Origin: Ephemerocybe angulata
Taxonomy: Eukaryota; Basidiomycota; Agaricomycetes; Agaricales; Psathyrellaceae
Length of the DNA: 64,000 nt
NCBI GenBank assembly: GCA_013368325.1
Contig: JAACJK010000163.1
Location: forward strand, 1-64,000
Reading direction: 5' to 3'
The notes below the pieces were generated by a model that had not been told where the DNA came from, searched no databases, and was given only the letters and a program-made list of their open reading frames with translations. The stretch's first letter is position 1. Every line of letters begins with the position of its first letter. The position numbers were made by a program, and so were the translations under genes. Positions 1-10,800 of this stretch are shown one piece after another.

Positions 1-22
1 TGAAATACTCACCATCAACGCC

Positions 23-319
23 ATGGACTCCCACATGTTGCCTACTGAAGAACAGCGCACTTTTATTGTCAGGGAACTTAACATGTCCTTGGAGGTGCAC
101 CGTGGTCGACGACCTCCAAGCTGCCCGGAAATGCCGATGAGGCGGCGAGCGTTCGTGAGATGGCTCATGGAGCGATGGTTCTGCCGGTGGCCGATGGATG
201 TAGAGCTGGCTGCTTTGGGCGTTCTCCCTCAAGAATCGCTCGATCCGAATACAACCATACTCGTGAAGAGTCGAGGCTGTACGCTCACCACAAGGAAAGA
301 AAGGATTGGTACGTTGTGA
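23..319 (+). pseudogene. Fragment of an Agaricomycete multicopy hypothetical protein
   Basis: An open frame of about 98 residues begins at an ATG at 23 and may continue from left of the window. It contains a basic/aromatic stretch (AFVRWLMERWFCRWP, followed by an acidic-hydrophobic stretch) resembling the opening of multicopy hypothetical proteins in Agaricomycetes. No second half joins cleanly downstream, so I read it as a fragment. Function unknown; it could also be the end of a gene lying mostly outside the window. Confidence 0.25.
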
Positions 320-551
320 ATGTCTAGTTGAGCGAACAGGGTGGGGGCTAAACGGCGCATCAGCAAATTCGGGGACTCATTCGCGAGGAAAGGTGCCGAC
401 TCATTTGGTGGAGGGTGGAGGAGGCTTGGATAGGCCGAGCAATCGATGAGATGATATCGCAATATATTTAGCCAAGTTTGCATATGATTGCGCTTTTTGG
501 AATCACACCCACCTGTGGCCCTTTGTTACAAGTTCTCCCTTCAGTTGTTCG

Positions 552-960
552 ACGATGGTCGCTCACCAATGGACGGCGCCACCACAGGGAGAGTTCATCG
601 AGGGAAAGCTTCAAGAGTTCATGGACGCGGTGACCAGCAGGAGGAAGGCGCAGATAAGGTTCTTGGTTTGAGAAGATTTCTCTTCTGCCAGAGCTCCTCC
701 TCGGCCACAGGTTTCGAAACCGACTACGAGATGACCAAGGAGGAGGCCAGCATCTATACTAAGCAGTTGGAGGCGAAGAAGGGGGTAAGTCATTTATCAG
801 TCTCCGAGAACAACGGTACTCACCTGCGCTTCCTCCAGCAAATCAAAACAGTCTTGCGTTACCGGAGATTGAAGCTGGTGGGGGATGTTGGAGTATCCAC
901 CGGGAAGAGAAGTGCAGTGACAAAAGGTACGCAGCACTTTGCGACGTATTCGTAGTCCCC
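552..960 (+). pseudogene. Fragment of a multicopy hypothetical protein (WTAPPQGEF type)
   Basis: An ATG at about 552 opens a short frame reading MVAHQWTAPPQGEF, then a helical charged stretch (EGKLQEFMDAVTSRRKAQIRFL). A GTTTGA..CAG interval could be an intron leading to a second segment with EMTKEEASIYTKQLEAK. The start resembles other Agaricomycete multicopy proteins, as does the 15,456 gene. No full-length product can be assembled. It may be a remnant or an exon pair of a gene I cannot resolve. Its end is antisense to a minus-strand hydrophobic frame at 859-1,164. Confidence 0.25.
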
Positions 961-1179
961 CAGAGCGATATGTGCCCTGGATCGAGGGAAAATGTATCTT
1001 ATTTCTGAGAGAGCGCAACGAAAGTAGAAGCAGTTAAAGTATAAGAAAGCCGTGAGCCCAACTCCGAAAGCCACGGTGTGGGCGTAGGACCCGATGAGGT
1101 GTCCCGATGCTCTCACACAGCGCTGAAAGACTTGTCGATAAGCGATTAAGGTCCGTGCACGCATCGAAACCAGACTTAC

Positions 1180-1639
1180 CTATAACACCGCGAAAAGGCC
1201 TTGCGCCATTCCAATACTGCCACGGCGCAACAACTGCACGATGACACTCATCAACGCTTTCTGAGATACCCCATACCTGACCTTTGCCACAAAGAACTGT
1301 ATCAGAGCATCAACAAAGACATTGAGGGGCATTGCCAGCATATCATCTTCTGTGGAAGGCAAGGCTCCAACCTGCTCTCCTGCAACGGCGAGGTGGACCG
1401 ACCAACTCGTTACCGAGGCCTTGTAACTGTCGTACGCCGCTGCTAAGTCCTTCACAGCTTCGAGGCATTTGGATTTGTTTGCGAGATGGACTTCTCTCGC
1501 AAAGTCTGCAAGGTTCGTGCAGTTGAAATCCTCAAGGAGCTCTCGGGAGGACTAAGAGGGAAAAGCTTTCAATACGACTCTCTGCCTATTCGTGCTGTAA
1601 AAATCTTACTGCTGTGTCAGAGAATATGGAAGAGGCCAT
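1180..1639 (-). CDS. Small hypothetical protein, 117 residues, three exons
   Basis: Reading the minus strand from an ATG at 1,639 gives three exons (1,610-1,639; 1,282-1,551; 1,180-1,233) that join in frame with GTAAGA..TAG and GTCAGG..CAG introns. The product starts MASSIFSDTA and is mostly helical, with a hydrophobic middle (PLNVFVDALIQFFVAK). I do not recognise a family. An alternative last intron (GTGTTATAG.. to a CAG near 1,123) would replace the last residues with a hydrophobic segment (859-1,122) that could span a membrane. Transcript data would decide between the two ends. Confidence 0.4.
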
Positions 1640-1974
1640 AGAAGTCGTGCTGAAACGAATGGCGCGTGGTGACAGTGAAGAGCAAAGGTGCCTTCTTGGG
1701 GGAACGCGCAATGCGAACACTCATTGGTGGTTGTTGGCATCACTGACCCATGACAGAGAGCACCCGACACTCCCGGCCCTGACAGAAGGAAAGAAAGGCT
1801 TATCATATTAGGATAGATGATGATCATGGAGACGCCTCGCCGGACCCGAATTCAAAGGAGGTCCGAAGGTTGAACGACCCAAGTTTTGCCTCGTCACGAT
1901 TGTATGCATGCCAAAATTGAAAATTCTCCTCCGTACACATTTGCCAAGTATTTGCGCCCTTTCACTTCACTCCA
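1640..1974. other. Intergenic stretch, nothing recognised
   Basis: This interval separates the start of the 117-residue minus-strand gene from the 3' end of the zinc-cluster gene, also minus strand. It should hold the upstream gene's terminator and the small gene's promoter. I see no TATA box, RNA gene or clear repeat. Confidence 0.3.
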
Positions 1975-4900
1975 TCAAGTTGACAGTTTCTTACTACTGC
2001 GAAGAACCCGGCCTGGAGGTAGTTCAAGGGGCGAATCCCCTTCCCCTTCCTCGCAATCTAGCTCCGTCAGCTCAGACATGTCAGACATATTGTCGAAAAA
2101 GGTGGTATGGTGTTGTGCCCCACCTAACCCTTCACTCGCCGCACCCTCCGCACCTTGGCTATCCTTACCACCCTGTGCCGAGTTATCCGCGTCATGCTCC
2201 GTCGGCTCAGACTTGTCAGACTATTGTCGAAAAGGGTGGTATGGTGTTGTGCCCCACCTAACCCTTCCCTCGCCGTACCCTCCGCACCTTGGCTCTCCTT
2301 CCCACCCTCTGCCGAGTTATCCGCGTCATGTCCTCCTGTCTCAGTCTCCCGCTCTGCCTCAACCTCCGTCGTCCCTGCGGTCGTTTCTCCACCTTTGTCC
2401 TCCCGCGGGCCATCCCCTTCCCTGGCGATCGATGTCGTATTAGGCACTTCCTCTCCTGCAACCCTGCGCACTCCTTCTAGAGAAACGGACATGGATGAGT
2501 GGGCACCAATCTGCTGCGTAGGGCCGGCTACAGTGGGCTGTCTGTTTGGTTGGCTTGGAGGAGTCGAAAAGGGGTTTGATGCTAGAGGAGTTTGGATGGA
2601 GCTTCTGAGAAGCTCAGGCGAAGGGTTCAAAGCCTCGGCCGCATCGGGGGCCGGATTGGCGAACGCAGGAACCAACTCCGTACCCCTTCTTCGAGGAGCG
2701 GACACGGAAGGGTGGGAACCAGTCTGCTGCGTATGATCGTGGTTTCCTGGGCCACACTTTCCGATACTAAGAGACTGGAAAGATGGGCAGTGGCTGGCTA
2801 CAGGATACTGTCTGTTTGGTTGGCGTGAAAGAGTCGAGAAGCTTCCGTATGGGGCCTGAGGTTGGAAGGGGCCTTCAAAGTCTCAACCGAAGAGTTGGCA
2901 GGAACCCAGTGGAAAGCCTCGCCCGCGTTCGGGAAATTACCGAAAGCAGAACGTGAAGTCTCGCCCGCATTCGAGGGCGCCGGATTATCGAACGCCGAAA
3001 CCTCGACCACATTCGGGGGCTCCGGAATACCGAACGCAGGAACCGAGTGGAAGGGCTGGGCCGCATTCATGGGCGCTGGAGTAGCGAACATCATATCGTA
3101 GATTGTGTCGACCTTCTGGCTCAAGTTCCACAAGCATTGCATGTTAATCTCCAGGTTTTTCAAACGGTTGTTCGTGTTTTCCCTGTTGCTGGTCATACCG
3201 TACAACTCCGTAAGCATTTGCGCTATCCTGACAGTAGAAAAGAGTCATACCTGGCCTCTGCCCTGCGTGCAGCGATTGCTTCATCCACCTCTCCTTGAAA
3301 GGCTACCGAATTTTCCACGGCCTTCTCGAGTTTCGACAACCTCCGTTCCCATTCCTCCCCACCTCCGTTTGCCTAGAGACACGTTCTTGAAGGGCTTCCA
3401 GGCACTCCGTCCGTATCTCCAACTGGCGGAGCCTCATTTCGTACTCCCTTCCCCGCAGATCAATGGCTGCTACTTCACCGCGCAAAGCGGAGATGAGGTT
3501 ACCCAGTGAAGTTGTTCCTTTAAGAATGTTGGCTACCATCGACCCAAGACCATCGAAATTAGCGATTGACCCTTCGCATCGAGAGAGACGAGTATGGACG
3601 CAACAGCTGCGTTCAGCTTCTCCAGCTTCTCCTCAAGATCTTGGGATGCCCCTAAATTCGACTCGAATTGGGCCAGGCGGTCTTCAACTTCAGTCAACTG
3701 CTCCTCCAGCTTTGAAACCTGAGTTCGCATCAACACATGGTTCGATTCAAGGGAAGAGAATCGTCCTTGAGCGTGGGATGCGTCTGCCTTAGCTTTGGCC
3801 ATAGCAGCTTCCACCTTTTCGCAGCTTTCCCCCATCTTTACGCAGCGTGTCTCCACCTTTTCGCAGCGCGCCTCAACCTTTACTAGGCGTTCCCCCGTGC
3901 ACTTCTCCACCTTTTCGACGTCACTTCGTATGCTTGCGGTAATCGCGTCGTGGCTTTGATGGTGGGCTTTAGCTGCGGTCGAGGCCAACTGCACGTCGGT
4001 CGTGAGCGTTTTAACATCTTGGCCGAGGCCGTCCAACCGGTTCCTGGCACAAAGCAAGTCGGCTTTGACTTCCGAAGTGGCGCCGATGTTCTTCTCTAAT
4101 TTGATGGAGATTTGTCCATTCTCGACGCTCATAGCTTTAAGCTGGTCCGACAGGACTTCGACCTCCTTCAACTGCTGGAGTTTGAGCTTGGACTCTTGTG
4201 CAAAGTTGTCCAGCCTTCTTTCTTTCGCCTCCATCGCCATTGTCCCTTTCTCGACATCGATTTGGAGAGTCCGGAACTCCTCGCGGAAGCGGTTGAGGGA
4301 TTCGACGTTTCGGTTGAGGGTATTAAATGACCCCTGCAACTCAAAGAAACGGGAGTTGAAAGTCGAAATTCGCTCTCTAAGAACCAGAGCTGTTTCAGTG
4401 TCGGCAAGTGAGTCGGGTAAAGCGGCGTCTTTGGCGGGCGGGCGATTCGCCTCTGTTGATGTTTTGTCGAGGGCTTCAATGGCAGCAGGATCCACTTGTT
4501 CATCTTTTTGAGACTCCCTCGGTCTGGCGACGTCGCCATTTCCGTTAACCTAAAGTAGGCCCCTATCAGTCGTTTACGAATCTCCCGCAAAGCTAGAAAC
4601 GTACCGTGGAAAGGCCTGCCTTCAGAGATAGTCCAGTCGAGCGCGTCCCCGAAACCAAGTAGCGATTTTCTGGAGTGTGGGGGAGAGATACACTCGTCAC
4701 GTCCGTCGATGAGGAGGTGTGAGGTGGAGTGCGAGAGACGCCGGAAATGGGAGGAACGTTCGGCACGTCCGTCGATGCTGAAGTGGAGGCAGAAGGAGCG
4801 TCCTCTTCAAGAATGTTGTCATGAACCGCTGTTGACCGGGAGGGCTTCGCGATCAAGGGACCGACAGTGACGCCGCTCGGTTTAGAGGGTCCCAGACTAG

Positions 4901-6374
4901 CCACGCCAACCTTAAATAGCTGGTAAACATTTATTCTGAGGTGCACCAGCGATACTCCTACCATGTGTGTTACCCCCGGCGCCGCTGCCCCTTCCTCAGC
5001 CTGCTCGAGTTGGATCGGTGTCGATGAGGAGGTGTGAGGTGGAGTGCGAGAGACGCCGGAAATGGGAGGAATGTTCGGCACGTCCGTCGATGCTGAAGCG
5101 GAGGCAGAAGGAGCGTCCTCTTCAAGAATGTTGTCATGAACCGCTGTTGACCGGGAGGGCTTCGCGATCAAGGGACCGACAGTGACGCCGCTCGGTTTAG
5201 AGGGTCCCAGACTAGCCGCGCCAACCTTAAATAGCTGGTAAACATTTATTCTGAGGTGCACCAGCGATACTCCTACCTGTGTGTTACCCCCGGCGCCGCT
5301 GCCCCTTCCTCAGCCTGCCCGAGTTGGTTCGGTGTTTTTGCTCCCGACTTCTCGCATCTGACCTTCGTCCTTTTACAGGGCAGGCATGCATTATGCGGTC
5401 TTTCGTAATCGCACGTCCGACCACTCTTGCGACAGGGCTTTGCAGTAGTGATTATAAATTCCGGGACGTGTCACCTTTTTCGAGACGACGGGGAGAGCGG
5501 CATCTCGGGCCAGAAGTATCTGGGCCAGCTCAGTATCAGGCGGATCGCGGGCACCTTTAGGGGTGACAGGGCGGGCGACGGGGAGAGCGGCATCTCGGGC
5601 CAGAAGTATCTGGGCCAGCTCAGTATCAGGCGGATCGCGGGCACCTTTAGGGGTGACAGGGCGGGCGTCGATAGGGCTGTGAACTCTGGGGGGAGATGCA
5701 GGACGGGTGTCGGGAACTGAGGGGCGGCCGCGCTTTTTCGGGAGCCCAGACGACGATGAATTGCTGTCGCTTTCATTCGACGACTTACGCTTCTGGCCTC
5801 GGGAGTCCTCCATTCTCACACCCAGGTTGTCGCCCATGTTTCCAGATGATTCATCTTCCGCGTCTTTGTGTGAGTTAGCCGCTGAGTGCGAGTCTTCAAT
5901 GAGGACGGCCTACCTAGAACTGGAGTTCGCTTCGGTTCAGTCAAAGATCCTCCTTCGTGCACCTCGTTCCCCTTGTCTGCGTCCACGTCGACATCAGAGC
6001 ATTTGTCCCTTGCCTGATCCTCCGGGCTCATCGTAAAACAGGGATCGTCGAATAGACTCATGCGACGTTCGCTACTTCGAGGCTTGCCTTTGTGTTTAAC
6101 ATACGCCCTCAACCAGAGCTTGACTCGCTCAGTCTTGACCAAGGTGCTTCCGCCGTTCGACAGACTAAGAGTGCCATGTCGCGCAAGTTCCTGATGGAAC
6201 ACGGCCCCAGAGTAAGCATTTGAGAATAAAGCCGGATGCCTATGCACTTACGGTGATTTCGTCCAACGCCGATAATTTCGTTGCTGCCTCTTTACTGGTC
6301 CATGTTTTGGCCAGCTGTAACTCGCGGTCGAGCTGATCGAAGAGGTCTTGGGTTCTCCGCTGTGCATCACCCAT
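1975..6374 (-). CDS. Zinc-cluster-like, AT-hook and coiled-coil hypothetical protein
   Basis: A multi-exon gene from the ATG at 6,374 to a TGA at 1,975-1,977. In order: an N-terminal helical region (SKEAATKLSALDEIT), a conserved-looking block (ELARHGTLSLSNGG), a KKRGRPS AT-hook-like motif near 5,750, two tandem 30-residue repeats, a Cys block with spacing C-x6-C-x8-C-x2-C-x6-C (ACLPCKRTKVRC), duplicated Ser/Thr/Pro-rich exons, a long coiled coil (about 3,560-4,490), and an acidic/basic tail. The Cys block matches fungal Zn2Cys6 clusters except that the first cysteine is missing. Nuclear localisation and DNA binding are inferred from the AT-hook and cluster. Three internal tandem duplications lie in the coding region. 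The gene diverges from the 6,602 gene across 227 bp. Some splice sites near 2,100-3,300 are uncertain. Confidence 0.5.
2061..2330. repeat. Two-copy tandem repeat, 134-135 bp
   Basis: The block starting GCTCCGTCAGCTCAGAC at 2,061 recurs at 2,196 with scattered substitutions and one single-base indel. It lies in the 3' coding part of the zinc-cluster gene. The indel puts the two copies in different reading frames, so either an intron skips one copy or the gene's tail has been altered. Confidence 0.8.
4707..5333. repeat. Tandem duplication of an intron plus exon, about 314 bp unit
   Basis: Sequence from 4,707 recurs from 5,021 almost unchanged, and the TGTGTTACCCCCGGCGCC block occurs at 4,964 and 5,279. 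On the minus strand each unit holds an intron and a coding segment (PSKPSGVTVGPLIAKPSRS, then a Ser/Thr-rich stretch). The high identity indicates a recent duplication. Confidence 0.85.
5491..5670. repeat. Two-copy 90 bp in-frame coding repeat
   Basis: The 90 bp unit starting GGGAGAGCGGCATC is present at 5,491 and 5,581 with essentially no differences. It encodes a 30-residue repeat (ARPVTPKGARDPPDTELAQ and following residues) on the minus strand, in frame. Confidence 0.9.
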
Positions 6375-6601
6375 GACGGTCTGGCGGGGAAAGCTGGGGG
6401 GAGCCAATATGGGGCAGTCGTGGTTCGCAAGTTGAGCCGCTGGGGACGGTCGGTTGTGTGGTAGTTGGTAATTTGAGCCGACAACCAAGGCGCACGCGCG
6501 CCGGGCCCAGGATCACGCGGGTATGTGTTCGTCAACCAGAAAAAGCATCCGCGCACGGTTTCTCTTTCCTCCCCACCTCAATGACTAGGATCCACAAATC
6601 T

Positions 6602-7446
6602 ATGGGAGGTAGGTGTTCCTCTCCCCGTGAAGTGCGGTACCCTAACTGATTGGTAGCGCCGGCCGAGTTGGATGATTATGCCATGGACGTCAGTTCTGCC
6701 GTGGACCAGGGGGAGAGCTTTGGTATTATCGGTGATCCCATTGGTACGGCATAATGACTAACTGCCCATGTCCCTCCCTCCTCTTAACAGGGTCCCGCCC
6801 AACTGCACCGAACGATGGCTGGATTGGTTTGCTGTCACGACCTCCTTCTCCGAGCGATTCTGATATCGCTGAGCCCATCCCGCACGATTCGGTATCCGAC
6901 TCCCACATGGAGGAAGAGATGCACGGTGAAACCGCCGATAGTCCCAAGGCTGAAGCCCCGCAAATGCACGACCTTCCGTCTGGCCAGCGCTCCTTGGGCC
7001 CAAAACTTAGGAATCTCCGACCGATCGACGCTCAGCCGGCCCCAGGACAAGCCCCCAGAGGGGAGGGGAAGAACGTACCCATCGCTTTAGGGCAAGGCCA
7101 GAGCCAATGCAAGTTGCAATCACAGCCGATGTACGACCGTATGTCTGGCCCGAGCTCCTTGGATGACAACGGTTGGAATCTCCAATCCGTTGGCACCCTC
7201 TCCGTTTCACGGCAAGTCCTAGAAATGCATAGGCGCGATCTCCGTTCCATGCAAAGCCAGTTGCTCGTCTACCACAAGAGCTTGCTGCGCGCCCAACATC
7301 TAACCGACAAGATTATTTCTGCCGTTGTTCGCACTGGTCGGCTTCAACAGGCTATGCAGAGCGGCGTACAAGCTGGGGCTACCTTGGGAGAATCCGAGGA
7401 GACGGCAAGAGAGGATAAGGGCGAGGAGGTAGACGAAAGGACCTAA
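6602..7446 (+). CDS. Hypothetical protein, 249 residues
   Basis: Three exons (6,602-6,608; 6,657-6,743; 6,791-7,446) join in frame to 250 codons. The tiny first exon (MGA) is supported by a GTAGGT donor and a CTAAC branch site ahead of TAG. The N-terminal half is Pro/Ser/acidic and probably disordered; the C-terminal half (about residues 165-215) is helical, with LEMHRRDLRSMQSQLLVYHK, and may form a coiled coil. Such layouts often accompany the coiled-coil zinc-cluster family, and the two genes are divergent with a shared 227 bp promoter region, so co-expression is plausible but unproven. No catalytic motif was seen. Confidence 0.55.
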
Positions 7447-7896
7447 GGATCGTTGGATATAGCAAAGAACTAGAGGGCTTGAATTCATTTGGCTTCGGTG
7501 ATGATGAAAATGACACATTCACATACCCACGCAGTTCCTTCGTATTGTGTTGGTCGGACGCATCTGTTACGTGCTGGGCATCTTCAGTTAGGAATTGTAG
7601 AGTTTATAACATCTGAGTGAAATCCTTAGCCCGTCAACTCTGTTGGCAAGCGAAGTTAGTCTCGGTCGTTGGTAGAGCCTCCGGCGGCCGCAGGTCATAA
7701 GAGGGCATTGCGGCCGTTGCGGCAACGGTCGGACATTGCTATGGAGCACCCTCGGCCGGCCATTCGCACGGGCCCGGCCTGGATCCCCTTGAAAGTTCAA
7801 TCGTCTCAATGACATGTCGTCGTTTGCTAATTACAATGGAAGATTACTATGCTACGACCAAACGAATAGTCCAGTGATAAAATAAAGCTTTAGATT
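7447..7896. other. Convergent intergenic region
   Basis: The 249-residue gene (plus) and JmjC-like gene (minus) converge here. A GC-rich patch at about 7,680-7,770 has several CGGCCG/GGCCGG motifs (for example GCGGCCGTTGCGGCAACGG). An AATAAA-like AAAATAAAGC lies near 7,879. No gene or RNA was seen. Confidence 0.35.
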
Positions 7897-10800
7897 TCAA
7901 TTACCCCTTCCCGGATCCAAAAGTCCAAATGAGTAAGCCGTGGCACCAGACGTAGAGTAAAACCCGGCATCCAACATGGTAGGTCGGGGGCGTACTCGTG
8001 CTTGCGCTTGAGGAAACCTCTTTTGTGTCGTCATTACAGGTATACGCCATGTAGCCTTTGATTGAGGTCCAGCTACCTTCCCTCCCTCCGAAAGTGGAAT
8101 CGCTGGAAGTGTCGAATCGTCGATGAGGTCCCCCTGCGCCAGGTTCTTCTCCACAACCTTTGGCCACAGCTCCTTGTCGTACGACAGCGCATCACGAATT
8201 AGATGCACGAGATGGTCTGTTTCTTGTGTAGCGGGACCGTTGATGGACTTCGAGTTAGCGAATACACCCTGCGCCTTGATAAGGAGGAATGCTTGTTCGA
8301 CCAGCATCTCGCTGAAGTACTTCTTGACCGTGTCCGCTTCCTTGTACTTCCCCTCAGGTTGGATTGGGATATGGAGTTCATCCATGCTGACTAGCGCCAC
8401 CCCTCGGGCATAGACCATAAAGAGCGTGTCCTTTGCTGTCCTCGGTTCGCCTATCCACGATTTGTACGATCGAGGGTCAAGCACAAACGCGAGGGTTATA
8501 AGCACATGGAGGAGGATGAACCCATGAAAAACCCTCCACTCAGAGAGAAGGTCGATTCCGAGCTGCTTGGCGTCGGTGTAGGGGATATCTCGACACAGCA
8601 GGCGATGATGGAAACAGATGACCTGCATTGCTAGGAGTCTCCACATTCCGACGTGCGAAGTGTTCGTAACCTGATTTTCCAGGTGAAAAGCAGCGATCAG
8701 TGCCCCCGCGGTATCAGTGAATGTGGTCGGGCAAAAGTAGTGCCCGCCGACACAGATGGAACTCTCCAATGTCCAAACAGTGTGGAAGGTCCAGGGGCGC
8801 ATGAATCTGCCAACGTATCTGTGAGAACATGGAACGACCAGAACAAAAGTACACTCACAGTGTGTGATTTGACGGAATCACCACCATCTCTGTCCGACAG
8901 TTCCCCGGTTTGGATGCATCCCAGTCATGGTAAGTCTTGAGATTATTGAAGCGTTCTATTCGATCCTGTCCGTCCAGGGGTACAGAAACGGCCCATAGCT
9001 TGAATCCTGAGGAGGGCTTCATGAAGGTACTCGACCCACCAGCGTCAACGTGAGTGGGGTGAGACGCGTGTGCTGTCGCCACCAGTGCCCAGCGCATGTC
9101 CTTGATGGGATACTCAACCTTGCAGCCGGAAGGGAGCTCTGATTCCATTGTGAGGTATGCCTCTACGTCTCCAAACAGAGGCCCTGGAGTAACAGGCCCC
9201 AACTGGGGGATGTCAAGGATATTGACTACCTTCCCTTTCGGCCCTAAACTGTGTTCCCAGTACAGGTCCTCCAGGGTCCCGGTGGAGTGTCGCTCATCAC
9301 CCCACCCCAAGCTGTAGTCGTGGAGAGTGAATAACTTATCCAATGGCGCAATCTTTCGGAGTTCAGCCCTCGAAAACTTCCGATCCTCCTCGGGGCCGCA
9401 GACGATCAGTTCATGAGTCCTGTTGATCTCCTGAAGTTCGATTGGATCGTAATCATCGAATTCTGCTTGAGACATCCTTTTGAATACCGACCGGGCTGGA
9501 TCAAAGACGTGCGGAGGGCGACCATTCTCGTCACAGCTTTTCAAAGAGTTGTTGTAGAAGTCGTAAAACATATTTTCTTCATCTTCCTGGAGGGTGAGGT
9601 GAGCAAAGGAAGAAGGAGAGAAGTTAATTGGGTTGAAAAACTTACTGTTTCTCCATTTGCCTGAAATAGATACTGCACTCCATTCGCATCGTATACTTTC
9701 GCCGCAGGATGTTCACTGGTGCGAGCATCATTGCCAGTTGTGCTACGCACGAATCGCTTGCCCTGAATACTAGCGCTCCCCTCGAGTTCGACACCGTGAA
9801 GGATCAGAGCGGTTTGGATCTGCCTGTTAGAAACAGGTTGCATCGAACTATCAATAGCCTCGATGGGAAGGGCGAGGGCTTTCCGGGGTACTTCGGTCTC
9901 GCCCTCGTTGTCGTTCTCGTTGCCCTTCCCCTTCCCCTTGCCCTTGCCCTTGCCCTTGCCCTTGCCCTTGCCCTTGCCCTTGCCCTTGCCCTTGCCTTGC
10001 CTTGTCCTTGTCCTTGTCCTTGTCCTTGTCCTTGTCCTTGTCCTTGTCCTTGTCCATGCTATTGGTTTCCTCCAATGTCCCCTCCTTTTGCTTACCATTT
10101 TCCGGTTGTGAACCCCCCGCGTTCTCACTCCCGGGGGGAAGGATCTCGGGAGATGATGAGGTGCCTTCCGGGATGGAGGCGGCGGAGAGCTGTGCGTTGG
10201 GGTCTTCCGGAATGGAGGCGGCGGAGATATTAGCGGGTTGAGGTTGCTGCGCGTTGGGGGGTTCAGGGATGGAGGCGGTGGAGATACTAGTGGGTTGATC
10301 TTGCTGTGCGTTGGGGCCTTCCGGGATGGAGGCCAGGGAGATACTAGCGGGCTGCGCGTTGGGGTCTTCCGGAATGGAGGCGGCGGAGATATTAGCGGGT
10401 TGAGGTTGCTGCGCGTTGGGGGGTTCAGGGATGGAGGCGGTGGAGATACTAGTGGGTTGATCTTGCTGTGCGTTGGGGCCTTCCGGGATGGAGGCCAGGG
10501 AGATACTAGCGGGCTGCGCGTTGGGGTCTTCCGGGATGGAGGCGGCGGAGATACTAGCGGGTTGACGTTGCTGCGCATTGGGGGGTTCAGGGATGGAGGC
10601 GGTGGAGAGACTAGCGGGCTGATCTTGCTGTGCGTTGGGGCCCTCCAGGCCGAGGGAATGACGCTGTGCTTTGGGGTCTTCCGGGCTGTGAGTGAGGGTG
10701 ATGGGCCTTCCACTATCGCCTTGGCCTTGCTGAGCGTTAAGCTGTGGGCAAGGATCCTTCGAGGGGCGCGTTGTGGGAGTCGAAAAAGATCTGGGCCGAC

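Noticed and set aside
9863..10233. Plus-strand open frames made of Leu-Ala or Leu-Pro dipeptide runs
   Set aside because: They are antisense readings of the hexanucleotide tract; the minus strand carries the supported gene.
10155..10650. Regular repeats considered as a CRISPR array
   Set aside because: Repeats are contiguous and coding, without unique spacers, in a eukaryotic gene.
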